The notes under the pieces: generated by a model | Databases searched by the model: none | What the model saw: only the letters and a program-made list of their open reading frames with translations | What the model was told of the DNA's origin: nothing | Assembly: GCA_944739405.2 (NCBI GenBank) | Contig: OX123197.2 | Location: forward strand, 53,544,047-53,608,046 | Length of the DNA stretch: 64,000 nucleotides | Reading direction: 5' to 3' | Source of the DNA: Euclidia mi | Taxonomy: Eukaryota; Arthropoda; Insecta; Lepidoptera; Erebidae | Made by a program: the position numbers and the translations under genes | Shown: positions 63,356 to 64,000 of the stretch, in pieces | How the letters are laid out: every line of letters begins with the position of its first letter | How positions within the stretch are numbered: the stretch's first letter is position 1

Positions 63356-64000
63356 AATTTCATTTATTCATTCAAAAACAATTAACAAATTGTGTGTGAA
63401 TATACATACATTAAAAAAAAAATTAAACATTATCATTATAAACAAACAAAATTAATATCAGGACAGGATACAAACGGAAAAATAAAATAATTAATGGTCA
63501 TAATGTCAAAAAGAAAAATAAAGTCAATAGGAAAAATAATGTCAAAAATAATAAGCCATTAATATACATAGATTCTGATGTCCTAATCACAATGTCTATA
63601 CAGTACTAATAATAATTAAATTGTAGGTGTGCAAGTTACATGTCATTTATAGTGTAATAGCATTCATTTAACAACAACCGTTTAAGTTCATTCTGAAAAT
63701 TCATTTTATATAATAATGTTTTTACTTGTATAGGCAATTTATTAAATAGCTTAACCGATTTGTAATAAGGGATATGCTTCACGACACGAGAGTCGGTACA
63801 TATTTGAGTAGAAGATCTTTTCTTCTTGTACTTTCCCTCATTTGTCTTTCTTCTTGGCTTTCATGTTCATGTACGTATTTCGATAAATGAGTAAGTAGTA
63901 CTAGGATGCATAAGCATGGAACAGTCAAGATCCTTAGTTCTTTGAAATGGGGTTTGCATGACTCTGGCTGCTGTATTCTAACAATGGTTCTAATAGCTCT
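63356..64000 (-). pseudogene. CR1/Jockey-group LINE 3' end, running off the window
   Basis: Minus strand, from the right edge: RAIRTIVRIQQPESCKPHFK, ELRILTVPCLCILVLLTHLS and KYVHEHESQEERQMRES, then after a frameshift DSRVVKHIPYYKSVKLFNKL, PIQVKTLLYKMNFQNELKRL and LLNECYY. This is the C-terminal part of a LINE ORF2 (the conserved KPHFKELRILT...Y...NKLP....L...F...LK..LL block). The 3' tail lies towards 63360, where the minus strand reads GAATAAATGAAATTGT. The catalytic RT would lie beyond 64000. Confidence 0.82.

Overview
This window looks like intergenic or intronic DNA from an insect, most likely a moth or butterfly (Lepidoptera). It is AT-rich, has no bacterial-type operons, and carries the repeat mix I associate with lepidopteran genomes: several tRNA-derived SINE families, short Helitrons ending in CTAG, RTE-, CR1- and Jockey-like LINE pieces, a Penelope-like element, a Ty3/Gypsy element and many small inverted-repeat DNA transposons. 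I found no convincing intact host gene. The only host-like coding scrap is a THAP-domain exon at 5.4 kb, and even that could come from a transposon.

Layout. 0-27 kb: scattered SINEs in both orientations, LINE 3' ends, a MADF-carrying DNA transposon (7.5-8.9 kb), a dimeric minisatellite (20.2-20.8 kb), a hAT-like element with an 8-bp target duplication (23.96-25.43 kb) and a SINE split by a foldback element (26.0-26.6 kb). 27.1-29.9 kb: a Penelope-like element with direct terminal repeats, reverse transcriptase (RT) and GIY-YIG endonuclease, decayed only in its N-terminal part. 30.87-42.02 kb: a nested complex. A minus-strand Gypsy element (174/176-bp LTRs, TATA target duplication, tRNA-Pro-type primer site) carries a 671-bp TTA-flanked element in its RNase H region and a minus-strand non-LTR element with zinc fingers and a YLDD-type RT in its 3' part. 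That non-LTR element is itself split by a 358-bp TTAA-flanked foldback element and by a young 2.0-kb plus-strand RTE-like LINE (TGAATA duplication). 42-64 kb: more SINEs, a 482-bp tandem duplication, a 1.56-kb Helitron containing a SINE, two Harbinger transposase fragments, an RTE LINE split by a second LINE-derived insert, a perfect 208-bp Helitron, and a LINE running off the right edge.

How the parts relate. The last ~50 bp of the young RTE-like LINE match the 3' tail of the commonest SINE here, including the ATGT repeats, which suggests that this LINE family mobilises the SINE. A second SINE family shares its tail with the LINE-derived insert at 57.3 kb. Several SINE families share one tRNA-head/core module joined to different LINE-type tails, so SINE assembly by module exchange is visible within one window. 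All coordinates of old repeats are approximate. Family names rest on motifs read by eye, not on a database search.
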